Positions 1 to 8,606 of a stretch of 64,000 nucleotides of DNA are shown here, in pieces. Every line of letters begins with the position of its first letter. Position 1 is the first letter of the stretch. The notes beneath the pieces were generated by a model. The model searched no databases and was not told where the DNA came from. It worked only from the letters and a program-made list of their open reading frames with translations. A program made the position numbers and the translations under genes. Source of the stretch: Methylobacterium sp. WSM2598 (GTDB lineage: Bacteria > Pseudomonadota > Alphaproteobacteria > Rhizobiales > Beijerinckiaceae); NCBI RefSeq assembly GCF_000379105.1, contig NZ_KB900609.1, forward strand, positions 6,161,866-6,225,865, in the 5' to 3' direction.

Positions 1-969
<969 letters not shown>

Positions 970-989
970 TCGCCACGGTTCGCCTGACC

Positions 990-1023
990 GAACGGGGATC
1001 GGGCTCGCGCCCGGTCCCCGTTC
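990..1023 (+). terminator. Long hairpin between atpD and atpC
   Basis: Two 15-base arms (990-1004 and 1009-1023) pair with a single G-T wobble around a 4-base loop. No T-run follows, so a full intrinsic terminator is doubtful. It could be a partial attenuator or an mRNA-stability element that sets the atpD:atpC expression ratio. The hairpin is seen; its role is inferred. Confidence 0.4.
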
Positions 1024-1069
1024 CGCGACCGAAACCCGGGCCCGCCCCAACCGGAACTGACCTCATCCC

Positions 1070-1471
1070 ATGGCCACTTTCCAGTTCGATCTCGTCGGCC
1101 CCGAGCGGGTCATCTATTCGGGCGCGGTCGACGCCGTGCAGCTGCCCGGCTCCGAGGGCGAGATGACCGTCCTGCCGGGCCACGCCCCGGTCCTGACCAC
1201 CCTCAAGACCGGCGTGCTGGTCATCACCGAGGGCCCTCAGCACGGCAAGCGCGTGCTGGTGCGCGGGGGCTTCGCGGAGATCAACGCGACGGGCCTGATC
1301 GTGATCGCCGAGCGCGCGACGCCGGTGGAGGAGCTCACGCCCGCGAGCATCGACGCGGAGATCGCCAACGTCGAGACCCTGCGCGACGCCACGGACGACC
1401 TCGACAAGCGCCGCGAATTCGACATGCAGATCGCGCAGCTGCGGGAGTCGAAGGAGACGCTGAAGTTCTGA
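1070..1471 (+). CDS. atpC: ATP synthase F1 subunit epsilon
   Basis: Epsilon subunit (133 aa) of the F1 central stalk, which couples rotation to catalysis and inhibits ATP hydrolysis. The N-terminal beta-sandwich is evident (FQFDLVGPERVIYSGAVDAVQLPGSEGEMTVLPGHAPVLTTLKTG), followed by the usual C-terminal helical hairpin with charged residues. Length is normal for the family. It lies 100 bp downstream of atpD, separated by a long hairpin. No strong Shine-Dalgarno is visible before the ATG. Its stop codon TGA supplies the first base of a palindromic repeat (1471-1505). Confidence 0.96.
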   Translation: MATFQFDLVGPERVIYSGAVDAVQLPGSEGEMTVLPGHAPVLTTLKTGVLVITEGPQHGKRVLVRGGFAEINATGLIVIAERATPVEELTPASIDAEIANVETLRDATDDLDKRREFDMQIAQLRESKETLKF

Positions 1472-1505
1472 TCCGGGATCCGCTTGATCGAAGCGGATCC
1501 CGGAT
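1471..1505. repeat. Palindromic repeat, family A copy 1
   Basis: Perfect inverted repeat: 15-base arms (ATCCGGGATCCGCTT and its complement) around GATCG. Nearly identical copies sit at 25031-25065 and 58595-58629. The first A is also the last base of the atpC stop codon. It probably doubles as a bidirectional terminator between atpC and the convergent oxidoreductase gene. Confidence 0.85.
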
Positions 1506-1511
1506 CGCGCA

Positions 1512-2915
1512 TCACCCCTCTCCCGCCCGGGCGAGGGGTTTTTCGTGCGCGGCCTCGGCCGCGAGCCGCGCCGCCACGGTCGCAGCCAGGGCCGCCGCCT
1601 GGCCGCGGATGTCGGGCACGGCGGTGCATTCCCAGAGCGTGCCGCGCAGGAGCGGTCCCAGGGTCCAGAGCGGTCGCCCGGCCGTGCCGTCGGCCCCGAT
1701 GAGCGCGAGATCCTCCGCGGCGGCGAGGCCGAGGCCGTGCGCGTCGGGCCGGACGAGGCCGCGCTGCATCAGGCGGCGCAGGAGCGGGTCGTCGCTGCGC
1801 GCCACGCTGGCGACGCCCGACGCGTCGAGGATCCGCTGCACAGCCAGGTCGCGCGGCGTCGGCGCGCCCCGCTCCCGAATCCGCACCAGCGCGAAGCCGG
1901 CCTGATCCGCCACCGCCTCGACCCGGCCCCGCAGGATCGACAGCCCGCCGGCTTCGCGCTCCCGCGCGATGATCTCGGCCGCGGGCGGCGCCATCCGGTG
2001 GCGATGCACGTCCCAGACGCTGCGCAGGTGGCGCAGGAAGCGCCGCTGCTCCGCCTCCGGCAGGCCGCGCCAGAGCGCGACGCTGCCGGCGCGCAGCCCG
2101 TCGATCACGCCGCGCCAGTCGCTGCCCGCGGCCGCCCGCGCCGCCTCGGCGCGCAGGCGGCGGAGCAGGAGCCGCGCGGAGAGCCGCTCCGCCTCGCTCA
2201 GGGCGGGGGCCGGCCAGGGCGCGGCCGGCGCGTGGACCTGCGGCAGGTAGCCGTGGCGGGAGAGGGCGAGGACCGGCCCGGGGAAGCCGCGCCGCCGGAG
2301 CGCCGCCACCGCGTCCACCATGGTGAGCCCGGTGCCGACGACGAGCACCGGCATGTCCGCCCGCAGCCCGTCGAGGGGAGCCTCGTCCCAGGGATCGAGG
2401 CGGTAGCGCGTGGTCCAGTCGCGGCCGCCGCGGAGATTGCCGCAGGCGAGGATGACCCCGCTCACGGCCCTCACCCGCCCGGCCGCCAGGGTCAGGCGGA
2501 AACCCTCGGGGGCGGGGGCAAGGTCGACCACCGCGTCGTTCTCCAGGAGCAGGCGCGGCGACGCCTCCCCGGTCAGCGCCCCGATGAGGAGCTCGGTCAG
2601 GTAGCGCCCGTAGAGGCCGCGCGCGGCGAACACCCCCGCCGGCGTCGCGCGGATGCAGGCGAGGTCGTCGAGGCCGCAGCGTTCGAGCCAGCGCGAGAAA
2701 TCCTCCGGCGCGTCCGGGAAGGCGCTCATGTTGGCGGCGCGGACGTTGAGGAGGTGGTCCGGACAGCCCGTCGCGTAGGCGAGGCCGCGGGCGAAGACCG
2801 CCGACTTCTCGCAGAGCAGCACCTGCCGCCCCGGCGGCAGCAGCCGGCTCAGGTGCAGGGCCGCCATGGTGCCGCTGAAGCCGGCACCGATCACCGCCAC
2901 GGGAAGCTGGGGCAT
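1512..2915 (-). CDS. FAD/NAD(P)-binding oxidoreductase (COG4529-like)
   Basis: Predicted flavoprotein of 467 aa. The N-terminus carries a dinucleotide-binding fold (VAVIGAGFSGTMAALHLSRLLP, residues about 6-27) followed by GLAYATGCPDHLLNVRAANMSAFPD, typical of the NAD_binding_9/COG4529 family (formerly HI0933-like uncharacterised oxidoreductases). A second nucleotide-binding motif, VLVVGTGLTMVDAVAAL, lies in the middle. The ATG at 2915 was chosen because GGCGGAGG precedes it at good spacing and the Rossmann motif starts a few residues later; a longer in-frame reading to 3053 runs through tandem-repeat DNA and is unlikely. Substrate unknown. Convergent with atpC. Confidence 0.85.
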   Translation of the reverse strand: MPQLPVAVIGAGFSGTMAALHLSRLLPPGRQVLLCEKSAVFARGLAYATGCPDHLLNVRAANMSAFPDAPEDFSRWLERCGLDDLACIRATPAGVFAARGLYGRYLTELLIGALTGEASPRLLLENDAVVDLAPAPEGFRLTLAAGRVRAVSGVILACGNLRGGRDWTTRYRLDPWDEAPLDGLRADMPVLVVGTGLTMVDAVAALRRRGFPGPVLALSRHGYLPQVHAPAAPWPAPALSEAERLSARLLLRRLRAEAARAAAGSDWRGVIDGLRAGSVALWRGLPEAEQRRFLRHLRSVWDVHRHRMAPPAAEIIAREREAGGLSILRGRVEAVADQAGFALVRIRERGAPTPRDLAVQRILDASGVASVARSDDPLLRRLMQRGLVRPDAHGLGLAAAEDLALIGADGTAGRPLWTLGPLLRGTLWECTAVPDIRGQAAALAATVAARLAAEAAHEKPLARAGEG

Positions 2916-2980
2916 CGCTCGGTCCTCCGCCGAAACGCTCTCGCGACACCTGGGAGCGGCCCGCCGCCGGGCAGCCCGCG

Positions 2981-3030
2981 CCGGCCAGCCCCCGCCGGCC
3001 AGCCCCCGCCGGCCAGCCCCCGCCGGCCAA
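2981..3030. repeat. 14-bp tandem repeat
   Basis: About three and a half copies of the 14-base unit CCGGCCAGCCCCCG in the gap between the oxidoreductase start and the carbonic anhydrase stop. Being 14 bp it cannot be a coding repeat of constant frame, which argues against extending the oxidoreductase upstream. Confidence 0.8.
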
Positions 3031-3117
3031 GCATCGTCCGCCGAGGGGATCACCGGTCCGGCGGCAGGATTGAGGCGGGAACGCGAGCCTCAGCCAGATC
3101 CCCGCGAGCCGTTGCGC

Positions 3118-3795
3118 TCAGGCGCCGGTCTCCGTCTCCTGGCAGCGGATCAGCCGCGTCGGGCTCACCTCCGCCTCCGGCACCGCCAGCCGGAACGCGC
3201 CGGTCTCGGGGTCGCGCACCCGCAGCTGGCCGGTCGCGATGCCGAAATGCGCCCCGTGCAGCTGGAGCCGTCCCCGCTCGACCAGGATCTTCACGCAAGG
3301 GAAGGTCATCAGGTTCTTGAGGCTGTTCGCCACCGTGGCGTATTCGAGCCGCTCCAGGTAATCCCCCCCGTCGCCGGGACCGAGCCGCTCGGCGGCCGGG
3401 GCGATCAGCGACACCCAGCGGCCGATGAAGTCGCCCGGCGAGAGCGGCGCCGCGTCGTCCGCGAAGGCCCGCACGCCGCCGCAGCGGGCGTGCCCCAGCA
3501 CCACGATGTGCTTCACCTTGAGGGCCTGGACGGCGTATTCGAGCGCCGCCGAGGTGCCGTGATACTCGCCGCCCGTCTCGAAGGGCGGCACGAGGTTGGC
3601 GACGTTGCGCACCACGAACAGCTCGCCCGGGCGCGCGTCGAAGACCACCTCGGGCGAGACCCGGCTGTCGCAGCAGCTGATCACCATGATCTCGGGGCTC
3701 TGGCCCTCCGCGAGGGATTCGTAGCGCCCCCGCTCCCGCGCGAAGCGGTCGTCCAGGAAGGCGCGGTAGCCTTGGGTGAGGATTTCGGGAAGCAT
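3118..3795 (-). CDS. Beta-class carbonic anhydrase
   Basis: Cytoplasmic zinc enzyme (225 aa) interconverting CO2 and bicarbonate. Diagnostic motifs: SCCDSRVSPEVVFD (first zinc Cys with the Asp-Arg dyad) and VLGHARCGGVRAF (zinc His and second zinc Cys), with RNVANLVPPFE between them. The start MLPEILTQGYRAFLDDRF at 3795 is the usual family N-terminus; upstream in-frame codons are Arg/Pro-rich and unlike protein. No strong ribosome binding site. It stands alone between the Nudix gene (same strand, upstream) and the oxidoreductase. Beta carbonic anhydrases in methylotrophs feed carboxylation, but that role here is inference. Confidence 0.94.
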   Translation of the reverse strand: MLPEILTQGYRAFLDDRFARERGRYESLAEGQSPEIMVISCCDSRVSPEVVFDARPGELFVVRNVANLVPPFETGGEYHGTSAALEYAVQALKVKHIVVLGHARCGGVRAFADDAAPLSPGDFIGRWVSLIAPAAERLGPGDGGDYLERLEYATVANSLKNLMTFPCVKILVERGRLQLHGAHFGIATGQLRVRDPETGAFRLAVPEAEVSPTRLIRCQETETGA

Positions 3796-3894
3796 GGGCG
3801 GGCTCGTCGTCGAAGAGGGGGGATGCAAGTGGCACGCCTGCCCGGGGCGCCGCCCCGGGACCCGGCGGAGGGATCTCTCCCTGTCCAAACCCAA

Positions 3895-4404
3895 CTAGGC
3901 GGCCCCCGGCCCCCAGGCGAGGTGGACTTCCGTCACCGCCTCGCCCGCCAGGATCCGGCGGGCCAGGGCCGCGAGGCCGGCGGGCTCCACGCGCTCGCGC
4001 GTCGTCTCCAGCGCGTCGAGGGACCACCAGCGGGTGCCGAGCACCGGGTTGTCCTCCGTCTCGGCGAGGCGCGCGGTGTCGATCGCGTCGCTCGGCAGCC
4101 GCACCACGAAGTAGCGCTCATGGGCGATGCGCGGCTTGGTGAACAGGGTGAAGGGCCCGTCGCAGCGCGCGACGAGGGGGCCGAGCGGGGCGTTCTCGAC
4201 CCCGATCTCCTCGTGCAGCTCCCGCCGGCAGGCCTCCTCGGGCGTCTCGCCGGGCTCGATGCCGCCGCCCGGCATGAACCAGAAGCGGCGCTCCCCGGGC
4301 CGGGCGGGATCGACGTCCCGCACCGCCTGGTAGGCGATGAGCAGCAGGCGGTCCTGCGGGTCGAAGACCAGGGCGCGGGCGATGTCGCGGGTCGGCAGGG
4401 TCAT
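3895..4404 (-). CDS. Nudix hydrolase
   Basis: 169-aa Nudix-fold hydrolase. The complete Nudix box is visible at about residues 46-68 (GGGIEPGETPEEACRREL then HEEIGV), matching GX5EX7REUXEEXGU. The N-terminus RALVFDPQDRLLLIAYQAV is the standard first strand. Substrate cannot be told from sequence; the family cleaves nucleoside diphosphate linked compounds. The ATG overlaps the stop of the upstream DUF429 gene by 4 bases (ATGA), so the two are translationally coupled. Confidence 0.93.
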   Translation of the reverse strand: MTLPTRDIARALVFDPQDRLLLIAYQAVRDVDPARPGERRFWFMPGGGIEPGETPEEACRRELHEEIGVENAPLGPLVARCDGPFTLFTKPRIAHERYFVVRLPSDAIDTARLAETEDNPVLGTRWWSLDALETTRERVEPAGLAALARRILAGEAVTEVHLAWGPGAA

Positions 4405-5138
4405 GGCGAGGGCTCGTCGGGCAGGAGGGTCCAGATCGCGGCGGGCAGGCCGTGCGCGTCGCGCTCCGGCGGATCGGGATAGGACAGGGCGCGCCCGCGC
4501 GCGATCCCCCGCGCCACCACGAGCGCCGCCAGCGCGTCGAGGAGGTCGTCGGCCCTGGCGCCCCGCGGCGGCGGGCCGGCGATCGCCGCCTCCGGCAGCC
4601 CGGCGCGGGCGAGGAGGGCCCGCCGGAGGGCCGCGCCGCCCTTCGTGCGCTTCGCCTCCGGCAGGGGCGCGCCATTGAGCACCGCGAAGGCGAGTTCGGG
4701 ATGCACCTCGCGGACGCGCTCGCGCAGCTCCGCCCGCGCCCGCAGCAGCGCGTCGACGGCGCGGATGCGCGGGAACAGGGCGTTGGCGGGCGGGGAGGGC
4801 GCGAAGGGCTGGCGATCCCCCTGCCGGGACAGGGCGATCGCCGCCGCGTAGTCCGGCGCCTGGACCACCGCGCGGGACGAGGTCGGGAAGACCGAGGCCC
4901 GGCGGGGCCCGAGCAGCGGCCGGACCAGCTGCTCGGCGAGGCGGCCGCCGGCGCCGACGCGCTCCGGCAGGCCGATCGGGATGTCGATGGCGACGATGGC
5001 GGGCGCCTCGGGCCCGTCGCAGAGCGACGCGAGATCCGGCAGCACGCGCAGGCGCACGGGGGCGCCGGCCGCCAGGGGCTGGAAGGCGGCGATCCAGCCG
5101 CCCGGGCAGCCGTCGACGCCCGCCACCCAGGCCGTCAT
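4401..5138 (-). CDS. DUF429 family protein
   Basis: 245 aa. The opening WVAGVDGCPGGWIAAF and the later IVAIDIPIGLPE and RRASVFPTSSRA are the characteristic conserved blocks of the DUF429 family (RNase H-like fold, predicted nuclease, no established substrate). It is the first gene of a two-gene operon with the Nudix hydrolase (ATGA overlap); 18 bp separate its start from the redoxin stop codon upstream on the same strand, so the transcript may extend from dsbD through all four genes. Confidence 0.9.
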   Translation of the reverse strand: MTAWVAGVDGCPGGWIAAFQPLAAGAPVRLRVLPDLASLCDGPEAPAIVAIDIPIGLPERVGAGGRLAEQLVRPLLGPRRASVFPTSSRAVVQAPDYAAAIALSRQGDRQPFAPSPPANALFPRIRAVDALLRARAELRERVREVHPELAFAVLNGAPLPEAKRTKGGAALRRALLARAGLPEAAIAGPPPRGARADDLLDALAALVVARGIARGRALSYPDPPERDAHGLPAAIWTLLPDEPSP

Positions 5139-5156
5139 CGCCGCGGGCGCGTCACC

Positions 5157-5813
5157 TCAGGAGGCGTACTTGACCGAGCAGCCGTAGGGCCGCGCGGTCT
5201 TCACCGTGACCGGCTTGCCGGCCGCGATCTCGGTGAGCGCCGCGTCGACGAGGTTGTGCGCGGTCCCGAGATCGGCGGGGTTCACGGAGGGCTTGTCGTC
5301 GATGCCGCCCATGTAGGCCAGCTTGCCGTCGCCCCGGATGACGAACATGTGGGGCGTCGTCTGCGCCCCGTAGGCGCGCCCCATCCGCCCCTGCGGATCG
5401 AGCAGCACGGCAGTCGGGACGGCGCCGCGCTCCGCGTTCAGGCGCTTGGCGCCGGCACCGTCCAGCGCGCCCTGCTCGCCGGGGGCCGAGGAGATCACCG
5501 CGAGCCAGACCACGCCCTGGCCGGTCCACTTCCTCTGCAGGGCCTGCATCGCTTTCGCCCCGTAGTGCTTCTGCACGAAGGGGCATTCGTGGTTCGTCCA
5601 TTCGAGGACGACCGTCCTGCCCTTGAAGTCGTCGAGGGAGACGGTGCGCCCGTCGGCATCGCTCGCCTGGAAGGCGGGGGCGGGCCTGTCCACCACCGGG
5701 GCGGCGGCGGCCGGGCCTGCCAGGGTCAGCAGGGCCGCCAAGGCGGCCGCCGCGAGAGCGGGCACCGCGGAAGCGGCCGGCGCGCAGGCGGCCAAGCGGG
5801 TCGTCGGCTGCAT
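5157..5813 (-). CDS. Secreted redoxin-family protein (PRX_like1 type)
   Basis: 218 aa with an N-terminal signal sequence (hydrophobic Ala/Leu stretch ending near GPAAAAPVVDRPAPAF). The thioredoxin-fold domain has WTNHECPFVQKHYG in place of the CxxC site: a single peroxidatic-type Cys followed by Pro-Phe-Val, plus a conserved late Cys (PYGCSVKY) that may resolve it. This is the pattern of the alkyl hydroperoxide reductase/thiol-antioxidant group called PRX_like1. It starts 8 bases after the DsbD-like stop, so it is almost certainly an electron acceptor of that reductase in the periplasm; the partnership is inferred from position. Confidence 0.85.
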   Translation of the reverse strand: MQPTTRLAACAPAASAVPALAAAALAALLTLAGPAAAAPVVDRPAPAFQASDADGRTVSLDDFKGRTVVLEWTNHECPFVQKHYGAKAMQALQRKWTGQGVVWLAVISSAPGEQGALDGAGAKRLNAERGAVPTAVLLDPQGRMGRAYGAQTTPHMFVIRGDGKLAYMGGIDDKPSVNPADLGTAHNLVDAALTEIAAGKPVTVKTARPYGCSVKYAS

Positions 5814-5821
5814 CGGTCGGG

Positions 5822-8026
5822 TCACTCCTTGGCGGGGGAGGCGGCGCCGAGGGCGGCGGCGCGCCGCGGCGGCGCGACCCCGTCGAGGGCCGCCAGCAAG
5901 CTGGATTCGGTCAGGATCTGCGGCAGCACCTGCGCCTCGCCGGGGCCGCGATAGAGCAGGTAGAGCGGCACGCCCGACCGGCCATGGGCCTCCAGCACGC
6001 GGGTGATCTCGGGGTTCTGGTTGGTCCAGTCGCCCTTCAGGTAGGCGATGTTCCGGGCCCGGAAGGCCTCCCGCACGGCGGCGGTGGCGAGCGAGGTGCG
6101 CTCGTTGACCTGGCAGGTGATGCACCACGCCGCCGTCACGTTGAGGAAGACCGGTCGTCCCTCGGCGAGGAGCCCGTCGAGCCGCGCCTGGGTGAAGGGC
6201 TCCGGCCCGCCGGCGACCGTCACCGGGGCGGCCACCGCCCGGTCCCGGTCGAGGGCGGCGGCGATCATGCCGAGGGCGACCACGCCGACGAGGGCCGCCG
6301 CCTGCGCCAGCCTCCGCCCGACCGGCCCGGCGGCGCGCGCGCGATCGAGGACGAAGGCGCAGAAGCCGATCAGCACGAAGCCGATGAGCGCGAGGAACAG
6401 CCCGGCCGGGCCGACCTGCTGGCTCAGCACCCAGACCAGCCACGCCACCGTCGCGTAGAGCGGGAAGGCGAGGAAGCCCTTGAGGGTCTCCATCCAGGCG
6501 CCGGGCCGCGGCAGGCGGCGCAGGCCGGCGGGCCACAGGGTGAGGAGCAGGAAGGGCAGGGCGAGGCCGAGGCCGAGCGCGGCGAAGATCGCGAGGCCGA
6601 GGGCGGCGCCCTGGGTCAGCGCGAAGCCGACCGCCGCCGCCATGAACGGCGCCGTGCAGGGCGTGGCGACGATCGTGGCGAGGACGCCGGTGAAGAACGA
6701 GCCTTCGAGCCCCGCCCGCCGGGTCAGCCCGTCGCCGAGCCCGACGATGCCGCCGCCGATCGGCAGCGCCCCCGACAGGCTCAGGCCCATCGCGAAGAGC
6801 AGGTAGGCGAGGCCCGCCACCACCAGGGGCGATTGCAGCTGGAAGCCCCAGCCGATCTGCGCGCCGCCGGCCCGCAGCGCGATCAGGAGCCCGGCGAGGC
6901 CCAGGAAGGCCCCGAGCACGCCCGCCGTGTAGGCGAGCCCGTGCCGGCGCAGCTGCGCGGCGCTCTCGCCCGATTGCCGCACGAGGCCGAGCACCTTGAT
7001 CGACAGGACCGGGAAGACGCAGGGCATCAGGTTGAGGAGGAGGCCGCCGAGGAACGCGAGCAGGGCCGCCTGCCAGAGGCCGGCCGGCGCCTCCCCGGCG
7101 GGCCGCGGCGCCGCCTCGGGCGGGGCGGCGGGGGCGGGCGCGGCGCTTGCGGGCGCCGCGCTGACGGGCGCGGCGGGCGCCTCCCCGAGGGCGAAGGCGT
7201 GGCGGACCGGGCCGTCCGGCGCGTCCTCGGTCAGGGTCAGCACGCCGTCGAGGCGCCCGAGAGGCCCGGCGGGCGCGAGGTTGCTGCGCGTCAGCGCGAC
7301 GTGGAGCCCGGCCGCGTCGACCGCGACCTTCTGGGGCGCGGCGTGCGTGATCGCGGCCTCCGCGTACGGGAAGAAGGCGAGGTCGCGGATCGAGCCCGGC
7401 TTCAGGCCGGGCGCGTCGAGGTGGAGGGTGAGGGCGTCGCCGTCCTCGGTCAGGCGGGAGGGCCAGGGCGAGGGTTTCGGCAGGGCGGCGCGGGCGGCCG
7501 CGAACCGGTCGCGCTGGCGCGGGTCGGGCCGCGGGCTGATGCCGGGCGGGGCCACCGGCAGTGTCGCGGCGACGAGCGCCTCGCCCGGGATGCATTCCCG
7601 CTCGCAGACGAGGTAGGAGACCTTCGCCCGCACCGTCACGCCGGCGCCGTCGAGGCGCGCGGGCGGGGTCAGGGTCGTGGTCAGGACGGTCTCGCCCTCG
7701 TAGCCGAAATTGACGAGGTCGCCGACCGGGATGCGGGACGGCGCCGGCCACGCGATCGGCCCGGCCTCGAAGCCCTCCGGCAGGGTCCAGGCGATCTCGG
7801 GGGCGAGGCCGGAATCCCCGGGATTGCGCCAGTAGACGTGCCAGTGCGGCTTCATGGTGAGCCGCACGCCCACCGTGAAGGGCTCTCCGGGCGCCACGGC
7901 GCTCGGCTCGGCCACGAGTTCGGCCCGCACGAGGTCGGCGTATCGCGGGTTCGCCCGCGGCGCCTGGGCGGCGGCGGGGAGGGTGAGGGCCGCGAGGGCG
8001 AGGAGCAGCGACGGGAGACGGTGCAT
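5822..8026 (-). CDS. DsbD/ScsB-type thiol:disulfide interchange reductase
   Basis: 734 aa, inner membrane, moves electrons from cytoplasmic thioredoxin to periplasmic thiol proteins. Domains in order: signal peptide (MHRLPSLLLALAALTLPAAAQA), an N-terminal DsbC-like/DsbD alpha-type domain with HWHVYWRNPGDSG and a CERECIPG segment, a multi-helix membrane domain whose two redox cysteines are in LLNLMPCVFPVLSIKVLG and ATIVATPCTAPFMA, and a C-terminal thioredoxin domain with WCITC. The ATG at 8026 has GGAAGG just upstream and begins a good signal peptide; the reading frame continues upstream without protein character. The redoxin gene follows after 8 bp, making a two-gene operon. Confidence 0.92.
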   Translation of the reverse strand: MHRLPSLLLALAALTLPAAAQAPRANPRYADLVRAELVAEPSAVAPGEPFTVGVRLTMKPHWHVYWRNPGDSGLAPEIAWTLPEGFEAGPIAWPAPSRIPVGDLVNFGYEGETVLTTTLTPPARLDGAGVTVRAKVSYLVCERECIPGEALVAATLPVAPPGISPRPDPRQRDRFAAARAALPKPSPWPSRLTEDGDALTLHLDAPGLKPGSIRDLAFFPYAEAAITHAAPQKVAVDAAGLHVALTRSNLAPAGPLGRLDGVLTLTEDAPDGPVRHAFALGEAPAAPVSAAPASAAPAPAAPPEAAPRPAGEAPAGLWQAALLAFLGGLLLNLMPCVFPVLSIKVLGLVRQSGESAAQLRRHGLAYTAGVLGAFLGLAGLLIALRAGGAQIGWGFQLQSPLVVAGLAYLLFAMGLSLSGALPIGGGIVGLGDGLTRRAGLEGSFFTGVLATIVATPCTAPFMAAAVGFALTQGAALGLAIFAALGLGLALPFLLLTLWPAGLRRLPRPGAWMETLKGFLAFPLYATVAWLVWVLSQQVGPAGLFLALIGFVLIGFCAFVLDRARAAGPVGRRLAQAAALVGVVALGMIAAALDRDRAVAAPVTVAGGPEPFTQARLDGLLAEGRPVFLNVTAAWCITCQVNERTSLATAAVREAFRARNIAYLKGDWTNQNPEITRVLEAHGRSGVPLYLLYRGPGEAQVLPQILTESSLLAALDGVAPPRRAAALGAASPAKE

Positions 8027-8092
8027 CGGAACCTTCCGCGGTTCAGATAGCCGGACTCCGTGGCCGCGGCGAGGCGGCGGGGGGACGCGTTT

Positions 8093-8117
8093 GCGTGAGC
8101 GCGGGCTCCGCTCACGC
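8093..8117 (-). terminator. Hairpin downstream of small secreted protein gene
   Basis: Perfect 9-base arms GCGTGAGCG / CGCTCACGC around a 7-base loop, 55 bases past the stop of the minus-strand gene at 8172. There is no T-run on that strand, so termination is only a possibility. Confidence 0.35.
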
Positions 8118-8171
8118 CGGGACGAGGCCCGCGCCGGGAGGGCAAGCCCCCCGCGGCGCGCGGGCCGCCGC

Positions 8172-8480
8172 CTACTTGTGCGGGTTGCCCGAGGCGCTGC
8201 CCGGGCCGGTGCCCGGGGCACCGCTGCCGGTCGGGTGCTGGCTCACCGAGGTGCTGTTCGGCCCCATATTGCCGCCGCTCGCGCCCTGGGTGCCGGTCGA
8301 GCCCATGCTGCCCGGATTGTTGCCGCCGATGCCGCTGCCCGGCGGCTGGCTCGACATGCCCGAACCCGTGTGGCTCGGCGCCGCCGGGGCGGCGCCCGAG
8401 CCGTTGTTGATGCCCTGCGCCAGGACCGGCGCGGCGAGGAGGGGGAGGGCGGCGAGGGCAACGAGGATCGGCTTCGTCAT
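8172..8480 (-). CDS. Small secreted Gly/Ser/Pro-rich protein
   Basis: 102 aa. A clean signal peptide (MTKPILVALAALPLLAAPVLAQ) is followed by a low-complexity, apparently disordered tail rich in Gly, Ser, Asn and Pro (GSGIGGNNPGSMGSTGTQG), with no cysteines. Small proteins of this make-up are frequent in Methylobacterium-type genomes and have no known function. It is divergent from the reductase gene at 8607, with 126 bp between the starts. Function not assigned. Confidence 0.75.
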   Translation of the reverse strand: MTKPILVALAALPLLAAPVLAQGINNGSGAAPAAPSHTGSGMSSQPPGSGIGGNNPGSMGSTGTQGASGGNMGPNSTSVSQHPTGSGAPGTGPGSASGNPHK

Positions 8481-8606
8481 CTGCGGGACTCCGTGAGGTC
8501 GTGACGGGCAACCGCAGGCGGGCGGCCCCGTTCCGGCCGCGGACCCGGCACCCATCCGCCGCACCCCGCGTTGTCGGGGCATTCCCCCGAACGCTCGGCA
8601 GGATCC

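Noticed and set aside
1237..3030. Very long frames on the opposite strand of the FAD oxidoreductase
   Set aside because: High GC lowers stop frequency; amino-acid composition is Arg/Ala/Gly-biased without motifs, unlike the flavoprotein frame.
5814..7751. Long frame joining the redoxin to upstream codons inside the dsbD-like gene
   Set aside because: The upstream part is Arg/Pro-rich shadow of the dsbD-like gene; the redoxin starts with its own signal peptide at 5813.
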